A DNA stretch of 64,000 nucleotides from Polycladomyces abyssicola (lineage in GTDB: Bacteria; Bacillota; Bacilli; Thermoactinomycetales; JIR-001). Both the position numbers and the translations under genes were made by a program. Below, piece by piece: positions 39,103-48,671 of the stretch (position 1 is the first letter of the stretch; every line of letters begins with the position of its first letter). The notes under the pieces were generated by a model. The model was not told where the DNA came from. It did not search any database and saw only the letters and a list, made by a program, of their open reading frames with translations. The stretch lies in contig NZ_AP024601.1 of the NCBI RefSeq assembly GCF_018326425.1, positions 1,104,001 to 1,168,000 of the forward strand, given 5' to 3'.

Positions 39103-39288
39103 TTTTTTTCTCTCCCTCAAATCACGAAGATTGTTATAAGAAGAATAGCATGAAAGTTCTCTTCTTGGAATGCCATGCCACAGCTTTAGGTAATTGTTAA
39201 GCGATGAAGGGATCTTTTCATTTATTTCTGATACAATGGAATTGAATGCGTTTTCATAATAGGCGGTTAAGGGATGGGAGGAAGAAGG

Positions 39289-40449
39289 ATGCCTTTTTAC
39301 CGTCGCATGGGAGAGATTCCGTGCAAACGGCATGTGCGGTTCCGCAAGGAAGACGGCGGGTTGTACCGCGAAGAAGTGATGGGAACCAAAGGATTTTCGG
39401 GGATGCAATCCATCTTGTATCATCATCATCCACCCACACAGATCAGCGATGCACGTTTGCTTCGCGACTGGACGGTGCTGTTGGAAGAATCGGGGGCCAA
39501 CCGGCACCGCCATTTTCTCACGCGAAAGCTTTCGCCCGGAGGCGATCCGATCGACGGAAGACAATATTTACTGGTCAATGAGGATGTGGCGATCGGTATT
39601 TGTATGCCGACGGAGCCGATGGATTATTTTTTTCGGAACGGCGATGGAGATGAAATATTGTTCGTTCATGAGGGAGAAGGGTGTGTGGAGACGGTGTTCG
39701 GAACCCTATCCTACCGCCCCGGTGACTACATCGTCATCCCGGTCGGTACGACGTACCGCATCGTTACGTCCAGTGAACGGACCCGTTTTTTGGTGATCGA
39801 GTCCACGGGTGAAATCACGATTCCCAAACGCTACCGCAATGAATACGGTCAATTGATGGAGCACAGTCCATTTTGTGAACGGGACATTCGTGGTCCGGAG
39901 CGGCTGATTCCCCATGTGGAGGTAGGCGAATTCGAGGTGCGTGTCAAGGCACGAAACCAACTCCATGCCTATCGCTATGATTTCCATCCGTTTGATGTGG
40001 TGGGGTGGGACGGTTATCTGTATCCGTATGTGCTTAGCATTCACGATTTTGAGCCAATCACCGGATCCATTCATCAACCCCCGCCGGTGCATCAGACGTT
40101 TGCCGGACCCAACTTTGTGGTATGTTCGTTTGTGCCGCGCCTGTTCGACTACCATCCGGAGGCGATCCCCGTACCTTATTATCACAGCAATGTACACAGT
40201 GATGAGGTACTGTACTATGTGGAAGGTAATTTCATGAGCCGTCGCGGGATCGAGTCCGGTTCGATCACGTTGCATCCGAGCGGTATTCCGCACGGCCCGC
40301 ATCCCGGGGCGATTGAGAACAGCCTGGGTAAGGATCGAACCGAGGAGCTGGCCGTGATGGTGGATACGTTTCGTCCCCTTCATGTGGCCCGTTCGGCGTT
40401 GGCGGTGGAAGATCCCAACTATCTGAAGAGCTGGTTGCCCGCGCAGTAG
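39289..40449 (+). CDS. hmgA: Homogentisate 1,2-dioxygenase
   Basis: HmgA opens the ring of homogentisate in tyrosine breakdown using a non-haem iron. The 386-residue protein shows the family segments MGEIPCKRHVRF, the DEILFVHEGEG cupin strand, and the C-terminal iron-binding set including HSNVHSDEVLYYVEG and LHPSGIPHGPHPG. The ATG at 39289 follows GGGAGGAAGAAGG. The rest of the tyrosine pathway (4-hydroxyphenylpyruvate dioxygenase, fumarylacetoacetase) is not in the window. Confidence 0.92.
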   Translation: MPFYRRMGEIPCKRHVRFRKEDGGLYREEVMGTKGFSGMQSILYHHHPPTQISDARLLRDWTVLLEESGANRHRHFLTRKLSPGGDPIDGRQYLLVNEDVAIGICMPTEPMDYFFRNGDGDEILFVHEGEGCVETVFGTLSYRPGDYIVIPVGTTYRIVTSSERTRFLVIESTGEITIPKRYRNEYGQLMEHSPFCERDIRGPERLIPHVEVGEFEVRVKARNQLHAYRYDFHPFDVVGWDGYLYPYVLSIHDFEPITGSIHQPPPVHQTFAGPNFVVCSFVPRLFDYHPEAIPVPYYHSNVHSDEVLYYVEGNFMSRRGIESGSITLHPSGIPHGPHPGAIENSLGKDRTEELAVMVDTFRPLHVARSALAVEDPNYLKSWLPAQ

Positions 40450-40714
40450 TAATGTTTTAGTCATCAGGTTGTGTCTGGCCAATCTGTCAGGCGACAACGT
40501 TTTCCCAGGTGAACGAAGTCTTCCACGTCTGAGTAAAAAACCGGAAAACATAGGAACCCCATCGCGGGAATTTCCTCCTCCTTGGGCAAAGCAGGCTTGG
40601 CCAGTGTCTGCGCTTTTGGCTTGGGGCAGGTGAAGTGAGCCGGGATAGAGAAAACGAGAATATGGATCGATCAAATGGATGGATCAGACACGCCCGAGTG
40701 AAGGAGTGGTATTC

Positions 40715-41362
40715 ATGCAAATCGATCCTCAACAACAGTCGCAAAAAGAAAACTATAAATTGTTGATCGGCAGTGTATTGCCACGTCCGATCGCGTTTGT
40801 CACCTCCCGAAATGGTAACGGGGTGGTCAATGCGGCTCCATTCAGCTTTTTCACCGTAGTTTCCACCAATCCACCGATGGTAAGCATTTCGGTTGGACGC
40901 AAACCGGGGAATGTACAGAAGGACACGACGCGTAATATCGCCGAAATGAAGGAATTCGTCGTGCACGTAGTAGACGGGGAGAATGTGGAGCGAGTCAACC
41001 AGACCGCGATCGACTTCCCTCCGGATGTAAGTGAGGTGGAAGCGGTCGGATTTGATCTGGTGCCCAGCGTCAAGATCCAAACGCCGCGAATTGCACAGGC
41101 CAAAGTGCAGATGGAATGTGTGTTGGACCGAATTCTGCCGATGGGCGGAACACCGGATGCACCCAATACCGATCTCATTATCGGCCAGGTCGTAATGTTC
41201 CATGTGCGCGATGACCTGTTGGCGGAGGGGAGAATCGACACCCGTCTGCTCGATCCGATCGGACGGTTGGCAGGAACGTCCTACGGCACGATCGGTCAAA
41301 CCTTTTCTCTGCCGCGTCTGTCATTCGAAGAGTGGCAACAGCGAAAACGGGAACAGGAGTAA
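40715..41362 (+). CDS. Flavin reductase-like domain protein
   Basis: The 215-residue product has the FMN-binding split-barrel fold of the flavin reductase/DIM6-NTAB family (GSVLPRPIAFVTSRNGNG, VNAAPFSFFTVVS, PPMVSISVGRK). Such proteins supply reduced flavin or act as flavoproteins in ring oxidation. The ATG at 40715 has AAGGAG upstream. It is on the same strand as hmgA but 265 bases away; a link to aromatic catabolism is only suggested by position. Confidence 0.85.
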   Translation: MQIDPQQQSQKENYKLLIGSVLPRPIAFVTSRNGNGVVNAAPFSFFTVVSTNPPMVSISVGRKPGNVQKDTTRNIAEMKEFVVHVVDGENVERVNQTAIDFPPDVSEVEAVGFDLVPSVKIQTPRIAQAKVQMECVLDRILPMGGTPDAPNTDLIIGQVVMFHVRDDLLAEGRIDTRLLDPIGRLAGTSYGTIGQTFSLPRLSFEEWQQRKREQE

Positions 41363-41380
41363 GGCGGCCCGGCAATAGTG

Positions 41381-41406
41381 AAAGCCCTCATTTGAGGGCT
41401 TTTCTG
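41381..41406 (+). terminator. Intrinsic terminator after the flavin reductase gene
   Basis: AAAGCCCTCA-TT-TGAGGGCTTTT forms a 10-bp stem ending in T residues. Confidence 0.8.
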
Positions 41407-41449
41407 AAAGTGAACATATGATTTTTCTATGGTTAGAGTTAGCGGCTGG

Positions 41450-42942
41450 TTATAGGGACGAGGTGGATTTCGATGGTCTGTCTTGGCTCAAAGTTTCCAT
41501 CATATTAGCAACTTCAGGTCGTAGCCCATGTCTGCGTGAGAACCATCCAATGACAGTGTAAAGGATGAGAGACACAACTACCGGTAATCCCACCGTCGCT
41601 GCAGTGCCGACGTGAAACACGTACTCATTCAGCGCAAATACTACAACACCACCAGCAAGAGAGATGATAGCCGCAGCCGAACCGCTATAGCGGAACGCTG
41701 GCAATAAACCGAACAACATCGCTATTGAGATCGGGCCGACCAGTGCTCCGAACCATGAGATAAGTAAGCCCAGGACACCACCAAACGAGTTCTGTTCTAC
41801 GGCGATAAGCATGGTGAGCAACACAAACACCAAAGTAGTAGTGCGTGCTGCGATGAGAGCTCCTCGTTTGCTGAGACTACGAGTCTTTTTTGATAGTTTT
41901 GGTAGAATATCGCGTGTGAAGACAGACGAGATCGCGTTTGCATCCGAAGTGGTCATAGCCATGGTGTGACTGAACATCCCAGCCAAAACAAGTCCAACAA
42001 GCCCGGGCGGCAGGAAAGTTCGCGCCATTAAAGAGTAGGACTGATACGGCTCCGCCAGATTGGGGAAGGTGCAGCCCACATGGGAAAGAACAGGATGAGC
42101 GGCCAGAGCAAGTATAGAAAGCCGGACAGGATCGCTGCCTTGCGTGCATCCGTTCCGTTCGGCGATGCCATATATCGCTGAGCAAGGTTCCAAGTGCCCC
42201 CATTGTAGCTGAGGAAATTGATGAGCAAGTAGGCAACTGCAAACCAGAATGTGTAAGGACCGTCAAATGGGTGGCTGTGACTGGGAGGCAATTTGCTCCA
42301 AATCCCAATGATTGCACTAATACCGCCGAGTTTGGCCAATACGATCACGAACATCGCAATTCCGGCAACAAATTGGATGATAAATTGTACGAAGTCAGTA
42401 AGAGCGTCCGCCCAAAGCCCACCTATGGTGGAGTAAATGAGGGAAACACACACCACCAGATATGAGAATTCCGACCGTCAGTGGTAAGCCCGTGAACACC
42501 TGAAGTATGATGGCAATTGCTGCCCATTTGGCACCGACGTCGAACACCTTGAGCAGTACGCCACACCACGCCATCAGCTGCTGCGTGATACGTTATATCG
42601 GGTGGCAAGATACTCCATGGGTGAACCGATGTTGTAGTGTTCCCGCAATCGCGCCCACCGCGGTGCAATCCAGATGGCCCCGATAAACACTCCTAACGAT
42701 ACCGGGATCGCCCACCACACATACAGCGTGAAACCGTTGTTGTAGGCGACTTCCGCGTATGCAACAAACACCGCTGCGCTGTACCCAGACATGTGATGTG
42801 ATATGCCTGCTAGCCACCACGGCATTTTTCCACCGGCTGTAAAGTAATCCTCTGCACTTCCGACCTGCCGGTATGACCAGACACCAATACCAATCATGAT
42901 GAAGAAATACGCAATCAGTATAAACCAGTCAAATCCAGACAC
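41450..42942 (-). pseudogene. Sodium:solute symporter (SSS family), multiply frameshifted
   Basis: The minus strand holds an SSS-family permease in at least four reading frames. The parts run from SGFDWFILIAYFFIMIGIG through QLMAWCGVLLKVFDVGAKW and VSLIYSTIGGLWADALTDF to ARTFLPPGLVGLVLAGMFSHT. Frame changes lie near 42585, 42447 and 42068. Each alone could be mended by one base, but three breaks in one gene make decay likely. The intact protein would have about 13 helices and import a solute with sodium. A terminator-like sequence is not evident at its end. Confidence 0.85.
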
Positions 42943-43059
42943 AATTTCACCCCTCTCTTCAGAATCGGAAATCTCGCCCCATTAATATACTATCAATTCA
43001 GAAAAGTTATACCAAAAAGGTTGGGCATTCAAAGTGGCGGATATGGAAAGAGGGGATAC

Positions 43060-43086
43060 GAAAAAAACGAAGGTGAAAACCTTCGT
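43060..43086 (-). terminator. Intrinsic terminator for the small minus-strand genes
   Basis: ACGAAGGT-TTTC-ACCTTCGT (minus strand) is followed by seven T. It closes the two small genes at 43101-43447. Confidence 0.8.
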
Positions 43087-43100
43087 TCATCAATAAATAA

Positions 43101-43259
43101 TTACTCATTTATATTGTCCTCAAAATGGTCATGGGGATGGATGGTTGTTTCACAGGCAGGGCATTGGAGAAAGCTTTGAAGATACTTGTTTTTGTCGACT
43201 TGAAATACATTACCACATTGACAGGCTATGGTTACAATTTCATTGGGGTGCTTTTCCAA
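43101..43259 (-). CDS. Small zinc-ribbon protein
   Basis: A 52-residue product contains two CxC/CxxC pairs (ACQCGNVF and LQCPACET) spaced as in a zinc ribbon, followed by a His- and acid-rich tail (HPHDHFEDN). The TTG start at 43259 has AAGGTGGG upstream at seven bases. It follows another small gene by 17 bases and precedes a terminator, which supports expression. I do not recognise a named family; small zinc ribbons often bind RNA, DNA or other proteins. Confidence 0.6.
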   Translation of the reverse strand: MEKHPNEIVTIACQCGNVFQVDKNKYLQSFLQCPACETTIHPHDHFEDNINE

Positions 43260-43276
43260 TACTTTTCCCACCTTAT

Positions 43277-43447
43277 TTATTCATTCTTTGTTTCTTTAGA
43301 GGGGGAAGCATAAGATAACCGTTTGATGAAATTGAAGATACCATTTTTTGTTGGTTGATCAAGGGATTTTTCATATAAATGAATATTATCTGAATGATTA
43401 TGTCGTTCTTCATTGTTATTTGAATAACATATTTGCTGATCTTCCAT
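43277..43447 (-). CDS. Small polar protein upstream of the zinc-ribbon gene
   Basis: A 56-residue, Asn- and Lys-rich product (MEDQQICYSNNNEERHNHSD at the start) with no membrane segment. AAAGGGGGA lies about nine bases before the ATG. It ends 17 bases before the zinc-ribbon gene and shares its terminator. An overlapping frame from 43605 is longer but lacks a ribosome site. The DNA here is more AT-rich than the surroundings, suggesting acquired sequence. Confidence 0.45.
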   Translation of the reverse strand: MEDQQICYSNNNEERHNHSDNIHLYEKSLDQPTKNGIFNFIKRLSYASPSKETKNE

Positions 43448-44012
43448 GGTATTGTGTCCCCCTTTACGATATAAGATATAAATCGAATAACTGATTGTTC
43501 ACTTTCGACACGAAAATGCTTTTTCCTTGTTTTGTTTTTGATCATTTTGTGAAGTGATATCATGCCAAATATAAGGTTGGGATTGCCAGGGAAAGGATGC
43601 TGCAAAAACGAATGAGCAGGGATGGGTTTTTCTGCTCACTTATTGCTACGGTCTGTTATGATTGAGCTAAATAAACATCTCAGAGGAGAAATTTCAAGGA
43701 TTTTCAAGGGTTTTACGGGTTTCCTTTTCATGCACAGACAAGGTTTCAAATATATCAAAATGTATGTTAACTTTGGTGGAAGTCATATGTTATAACTATA
43801 TATATCACATATAAATCCTCCGAATTTGGTCTATGGGTGTAAACAGGAAATAACATTTGACCTCCTTATAGGATCCTCATTGAATACAGCAGAAAGACTG
43901 CGCTTCTACAATACAAAACCCGGCACCCTGTACCTTAAGTGTTCCGAGTTTCGTAATTCGACCATGTGACTGCTTAATTTTTTAACTATTCATGAATAGG
44001 AGAAACTATGGT
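43448..44012. other. AT-rich intergenic region without a supported gene
   Basis: This 565-base stretch is AT-rich and probably contains divergent promoters for the small genes on the left and the MFS gene on the right. An inverted repeat GAGCAG/CTGCTC occurs near 43614-43640 and a run of alternating TA near 43798-43812. No coding frame with a ribosome site was found. Confidence 0.4.
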
Positions 44013-45251
44013 ATGCAACTCTCATCAACAGAAAGATTAAATAACAAACCAACCTTATATCATATTCTGTTTTTGATTGGTCTCGTCCATTTGTTCAATG
44101 ACTCCATACAATCAGTCATCCCAGCCATCTTTCCTATCTTGAAAGATTCGATGCACCTGACCTATACGCAGATTGGCTGGATCGGTTTTTCGATCAACTT
44201 TACCGCCTCACTTTTACAACCAGTATTTGGATGGTATACGGACAAACGACCGTTTCCTTATATGTTGCCGCTTGGCATGGCTTCCACGTGCCTGGGGATG
44301 TTGTGTCTGGCTTTCGCTCCCAGCTACTCGTATGTTCTGTTGGCCGTTGTACTGGTGGGAATCGGATCTGCCGTCTTCCATCCCGAGTCTTCACGTGTTT
44401 CCTATCTGGCTGCCGGAAATCGGAGAGGGTTGGCCCAATCCATTTTTCAGGTTGGGGGAAACACGGGACAGGCTCTTGCTCCCTTGATGACTTATTTGAT
44501 TTTTATCCCGTTCGGGCAGAAAGGAGCCATCTGGTTTACACTGGTGGCGGGCATCGCCCTCGTCATCCAATTGTTCATCGCCAGATGGTATCAGGGTTAC
44601 CTTCTTTCCCATCCGCACCCTGCCAAAAAAGAAAATACGTTTTGGGTTCAGCAGAGCGGGATGAAAAAAATGCTTCTTTTGGCCATGGTTTTGCTCATCT
44701 TTCTCATCTTCGTCCGGTCATGGTACATTGCCGGAATCAGCACTTACTATCAATTTTATCTGATGGAACAGTACAAGCTCTCTTTAAAACAATCCCAACT
44801 TTTCATTTTTCTCTTTTTGGTGGCCGGGGCAATCGGAACCTTCTGCGGCGGACCGCTGGCAGACCGATTTGGCATGAAAAAGATCATCTATTTTTCCATG
44901 CTCGGTTCCGCACCGCTCGCCCTGCTCCTGCCTTATGTGAGTGCAACATGGGCTTATACGATTTTATTATTGAACGGCTTTATCCTGTTATCCAGCTTCT
45001 CCGTCACGGTGGTATATGCACAGCAGTTGTTTCCGGGAAAGATAGGAACCGTGTCCGGCTTAACCGTAGGATTTGCCTTCGGCATGGGGGCCGTCGGTTC
45101 GGTAGGGCTGGGTAAAATGATCGACGTCATGGGACTCTCGTATATTATGCAGTGGATTGGTTTTCTCCCGCTCCTTGGTGTGCTCACTTATTTCCTCCCC
45201 TCTGACCAAAAAGTGAAGGAATGGACTCTTGATGCAAAACAGTCAGCTTAA
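44013..45251 (+). CDS. MFS exporter, fosmidomycin-resistance (Fsr) type
   Basis: The 412-residue protein has twelve hydrophobic segments and the Fsr-type motif FHPESSRVSYLAAGNRRG between helices 4 and 5, followed by QSIFQVGGNTGQALAPL. Fsr proteins export fosmidomycin and other compounds by proton exchange. I chose ATG 44013, with AGGAGA nine bases upstream, over ATG 43992, which precedes that site. It appears to be a single-gene unit. Confidence 0.85.
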   Translation: MQLSSTERLNNKPTLYHILFLIGLVHLFNDSIQSVIPAIFPILKDSMHLTYTQIGWIGFSINFTASLLQPVFGWYTDKRPFPYMLPLGMASTCLGMLCLAFAPSYSYVLLAVVLVGIGSAVFHPESSRVSYLAAGNRRGLAQSIFQVGGNTGQALAPLMTYLIFIPFGQKGAIWFTLVAGIALVIQLFIARWYQGYLLSHPHPAKKENTFWVQQSGMKKMLLLAMVLLIFLIFVRSWYIAGISTYYQFYLMEQYKLSLKQSQLFIFLFLVAGAIGTFCGGPLADRFGMKKIIYFSMLGSAPLALLLPYVSATWAYTILLLNGFILLSSFSVTVVYAQQLFPGKIGTVSGLTVGFAFGMGAVGSVGLGKMIDVMGLSYIMQWIGFLPLLGVLTYFLPSDQKVKEWTLDAKQSA

Positions 45252-45572
45252 TATGTGAGAACAAGCAAGAAACCCAATACATAAGAGCTGGGTTGATAGT
45301 TGCAACCGGCGATTGTGCGGCACCTTGTGATGGAGATTTGATCTGTGTTGTGATTGAAGTAAGTGGAGGGCATTTTTGCAACCATTGGCCATGGTTTCAA
45401 AAGGTTTGATTCGATTGAATTCGTCACAGGGTTTAAACAAAAGAGAAATGGATCTCCAGGCACATGGATCGGGTGATATGGCGGTATTTCGTTCCTTTTT
45501 GAAGAAAAATGATACTTTACAACAGGTTGTTACAGGAGTATGATGAGCTCAGTTTAAAATTCAATATATCCT

Positions 45573-45735
45573 CGTAAATCGCTGAGTCCCGCGATACGCG
45601 GGAGCGGGGGAACCAACCGCAGACTGTGACGAATTCGTCACGGACTGCACGGGGTGAATCCCGGGTTGATGCCTGGGTAGGGTGACTCTCAGCCACCCGA
45701 ATCCGTCAGCTAACCTCGTAAGCGTTGTGAGAGGG
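45573..45735 (+). ncRNA. c-di-AMP riboswitch (ydaO/yuaA type)
   Basis: Conserved blocks of the ydaO-type aptamer occur in order: GCTGAGTCCCGCG, a GCGGGGGAACCAA segment, GGGGTGAATCCCGG, TAGGGTGACTCTCAGCC, and CCGAATCCGTCAGC followed by TAACCTCGTAAGCG. These are established hallmarks of the class that binds cyclic di-AMP and usually turns genes off. A terminator 45 bases downstream provides an expression platform. The first gene after it is an ABC ATPase at 45929. Boundaries are approximate. Confidence 0.88.
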
Positions 45736-45778
45736 GGAGTGAGAATCGTGCGGGCGCACGGCTATTTTTGCTGTGCCT

Positions 45779-45815
45779 AAAAAGCCACGAGAAGACACCC
45801 TTCTCGTGGCTTTTT
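45779..45815 (+). terminator. Terminator of the c-di-AMP riboswitch platform
   Basis: AAAAGCCACGAGAAG and CTTCTCGTGGCTTTTT form a 15-bp stem ending in T residues. When c-di-AMP is bound this stem is expected to form and stop transcription. Confidence 0.85.
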
Positions 45816-45835
45816 CTGTTGTGGAAATTCCCTAA

Positions 45836-45854
45836 CGTTATCATAACGATAACG
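45836..45854. promoter_or_regulatory. Palindromic candidate operator ahead of the ABC genes
   Basis: CGTTATC and GATAACG form a perfect 7-bp inverted repeat with a 5-base spacer between the riboswitch terminator and the ABC ATPase gene. It could bind a TetR-type regulator, but none is encoded nearby. Confidence 0.4.
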
Positions 45855-45928
45855 AAAAATATGATGGATGTGTGGATGATGCTCGAGTATGGTATTAATC
45901 GCCGAGAAGGCGAAGAGGAGGCTGGATC

Positions 45929-46813
45929 ATGATCCGAATCAATGGGTTGACCAAACGATTTCCGGGAGGAAAGGGAATTTTTGATCTCACCCTTGAAGTG
46001 AATCGGGGAGAAGTATTCGGTTATCTCGGACCTAATGGAGCGGGAAAATCCACCACGATTCGCCACTTGATGGGTTTCATGAGACAAGATGAGGGCAAAG
46101 CGGAAATCGGCGGCATGGACTGTTGGAGTGAATCGGACAAGATTCAAAAAATCACCGGCTATCTCCCGGGGGAGATTGCCATGTTTGAAGGGCTGGACGG
46201 TACCGGTTTCTTGGATTTGATAGCGGGACTCCGTGGACAGAAGGATGACAGAAGGGATGAGTTGCTGGAGCGACTGGAGTTGGACCCCCGGGTCCCGATC
46301 CGAAAAATGTCCAAGGGAATGAAACAAAAACTGGCTATTGTGGCCGCATTCATGCATGATCCGGAGATCCTGATCCTGGATGAACCCACTTCCGGTTTGG
46401 ATCCGCTCATGCAACGGGTGTTTGTGGAATTGATTCTGGAAGAAAAAAAGCGAGGAAAAACGATTTTTATGTCCTCCCATCTGTTTCCGGAGATTGAGCG
46501 CACGGCAGACCGGGTCGGTATCATTCGGGATGGACGGCTGATCGCTGTGAGATCTGTACAGGAATTGCGCAATGAGCAGCGAAAGGCGTTTGTTGTGACT
46601 TTGGGAAGAAAATCGGACATCGACCGATTGATTCAGGCCGGGCTCAGAGTAGTCCGCCGGGGAGAAACAACAGTTGAAATCGAGGTACAAGGGGATCTGA
46701 ATCCCCTGATCCATGCTCTGGGCGATGTGGATGTCCGCCATCTGGAACACAGAGAGATGGATCTCGAAGAAGTCTTTATGCACTACTATGAACGACGGGA
46801 GGCGAAAGAATGA
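45929..46813 (+). CDS. ABC transporter ATP-binding protein, ABC-2 type
   Basis: The 294-residue protein is a nucleotide-binding domain with Walker A GPNGAGKST, a signature KMSKGMKQK and Walker B LILDEPTSGLD, plus a C-terminal extension as in drug or lipid exporters. It is coupled by a four-base overlap to the permease gene. GAGGAGGC precedes the ATG. It is the first gene after the c-di-AMP riboswitch, an unusual position for this transporter class. Confidence 0.9.
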   Translation: MIRINGLTKRFPGGKGIFDLTLEVNRGEVFGYLGPNGAGKSTTIRHLMGFMRQDEGKAEIGGMDCWSESDKIQKITGYLPGEIAMFEGLDGTGFLDLIAGLRGQKDDRRDELLERLELDPRVPIRKMSKGMKQKLAIVAAFMHDPEILILDEPTSGLDPLMQRVFVELILEEKKRGKTIFMSSHLFPEIERTADRVGIIRDGRLIAVRSVQELRNEQRKAFVVTLGRKSDIDRLIQAGLRVVRRGETTVEIEVQGDLNPLIHALGDVDVRHLEHREMDLEEVFMHYYERREAKE

Positions 46814-47616
46814 TGAACGTTGCACTGTACCGGGCAATGTGGCGGTTGCATGGCAAGACGTTGGGAGCGATGGCGATCGGGTCGTTTCTTTATGTGCTGA
46901 TGATTGTCACCATCTATCCCACCTTGGCTCCAGAAGACATGAATGAATTGCTGAAGAAAATGCCGGAAGAGATGATGAAAGTGTTTGGAATTGAGGCCGG
47001 GGTACAGCGTTTAAACGATTTTATTGCTGTAGAGTACCACAACTTCATGTATTTGATCCTGCTGATGGTGTACAGCGTGGTGATCCCGACCCGGCTAGTG
47101 GCCCGGCATGTAGACCGGGGGTCCATGGCTTTTCTGCTGTCAACGCCGTTGTCCCGGCCACGGCTCGTCCTGACGCAAGTCGCATTTTTCATCACGGGGC
47201 TCGGGCTTATCAACCTGTTCACCGTCCTCGGCGGGATCGCGGGAGATGTCTGGATACTGGATCAACCTGCCCTGGATCGGTCAAACTACGTGGAACTGAA
47301 TCTGGTCTGTTTCCTGTTTTTTTCTGTGATCGGTGCGTACAGCTTCCTGTTTGCGTGCTTGTTTGACGACGAAAAGAAGGCGGTCTCCTGGTCGGCGACA
47401 GTGACCATTTTGTTCTATGCCATGGACTTTGCGGGCAAGCTGGGAGAAAAACTGGATTGGCTTCGAAACTGGACGTTTTTCAGCCTATATGAACCGGCAC
47501 GTCTCGCGCGGGGAGAAGAAGATATCTTGTGGACGGCGGTAGGTTTGGGCTTTACCGCAATGGTGCTGTTCCTCCTTGCGGCGATGGTTTTCCGACGGCG
47601 CAATTTGTCATTGTGA
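46810..47616 (+). CDS. ABC-2 type transporter permease
   Basis: The 268-residue membrane protein has about six hydrophobic segments (first GAMAIGSFLYVLMIVTIYP) and the general layout of ABC-2 permeases, with STPLSRPRLVLTQV in the cytoplasmic loop that contacts the ATPase. Together with the ATPase gene it should form an exporter or a membrane-stress transporter. GGGAGGCG lies seven bases before the ATG. The substrate is unknown. Confidence 0.82.
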   Translation: MMNVALYRAMWRLHGKTLGAMAIGSFLYVLMIVTIYPTLAPEDMNELLKKMPEEMMKVFGIEAGVQRLNDFIAVEYHNFMYLILLMVYSVVIPTRLVARHVDRGSMAFLLSTPLSRPRLVLTQVAFFITGLGLINLFTVLGGIAGDVWILDQPALDRSNYVELNLVCFLFFSVIGAYSFLFACLFDDEKKAVSWSATVTILFYAMDFAGKLGEKLDWLRNWTFFSLYEPARLARGEEDILWTAVGLGFTAMVLFLLAAMVFRRRNLSL

Positions 47617-47691
47617 TGAGGGGTCACGGAATGTGTCCGCATCATGAACAGCGCGAAGTCCCCTATTTGATTGTGAGGGGAGTGAAATGTC

Positions 47692-48118
<427 letters not shown>

Positions 48119-48150
48119 TAGCAGTGCGGCAACCAAAAACGAAGTAAGGG

Positions 48151-48219
48151 GCCACTCTGATAAAGAGTGGCTGAGGCAGTTGATAAACCCAGTGGTTTTG
48201 CCATGGGTTTGTCAACTGC
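48151..48219. repeat. Two adjacent hairpins, one long and nearly perfect
   Basis: GCCACTCT/AGAGTGGC (48151-48171) is followed by a 44-base hairpin at 48176-48219 with arms GCAGTTGA-AAACCCA-TGG and CCA-TGGGTTT-TCAACTGC. No T tract follows. The pair lies just after the PEP-synthase remnant. Confidence 0.6.
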
Positions 48220-48300
48220 TTCACCTAATATAACTTAGCTCATGGTGTCAGAGCCCTGTTTATGACCACCAAATCCAAAATATGTGTGATAAAAGACTTG

Positions 48301-48471
48301 CTATTTCAACCCAAGCAGATTTTTGCAAATGATCCATAATGGTGTAATTCTTCTCCAAAGATTGATGATAGACTGAATTACTTTAGGCATAGGAATAAAA
48401 TTCAATACTTTTAACATCAGACTACGAATATCCATTCCTTTTAAAGAAGGTAGCGAAGCGGTCATTTTCAC
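48301..48471 (-). CDS. Small cationic hydrophobic peptide, unrecognised
   Basis: A possible 56-residue product from GTG 48471, with AGGGGGG upstream. It is strongly basic (about nine Lys/Arg against one Asp) with hydrophobic and Trp-containing stretches (VIQSIINLWRR, PLWIICKNLLGLK). This resembles small membrane-active peptides in general character only. It lies in a decaying region, so it could also be chance. No immunity or export gene is adjacent. Confidence 0.35.
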   Translation of the reverse strand: MKMTASLPSLKGMDIRSLMLKVLNFIPMPKVIQSIINLWRRITPLWIICKNLLGLK

Positions 48472-48671
48472 AAATCCCCCCTAATGTTTTCTGGGAATAG
48501 GTTATTCTGACTCATGTGATGTGGAAAGGGCAGATGTTAGTAGTCAGACGCTTATTTTCTCATTCGAGTTTGTGTGCGAATCACTATTTTTGCGTATTGA
48601 GCATTCGTGGTGACCAGGAAGAAAGGAAATAAATATGGTGATTTCGGATTTAGAGGAAAGGGGGGAATCAG

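Noticed and set aside
40487-40714. Short minus-strand frames between hmgA and the flavin reductase
   Set aside because: No convincing ribosome site with a recognisable product.
43273-43605. A 110-codon minus-strand frame
   Set aside because: It overlaps the better supported 56-residue gene, and its own start lacks a ribosome site.
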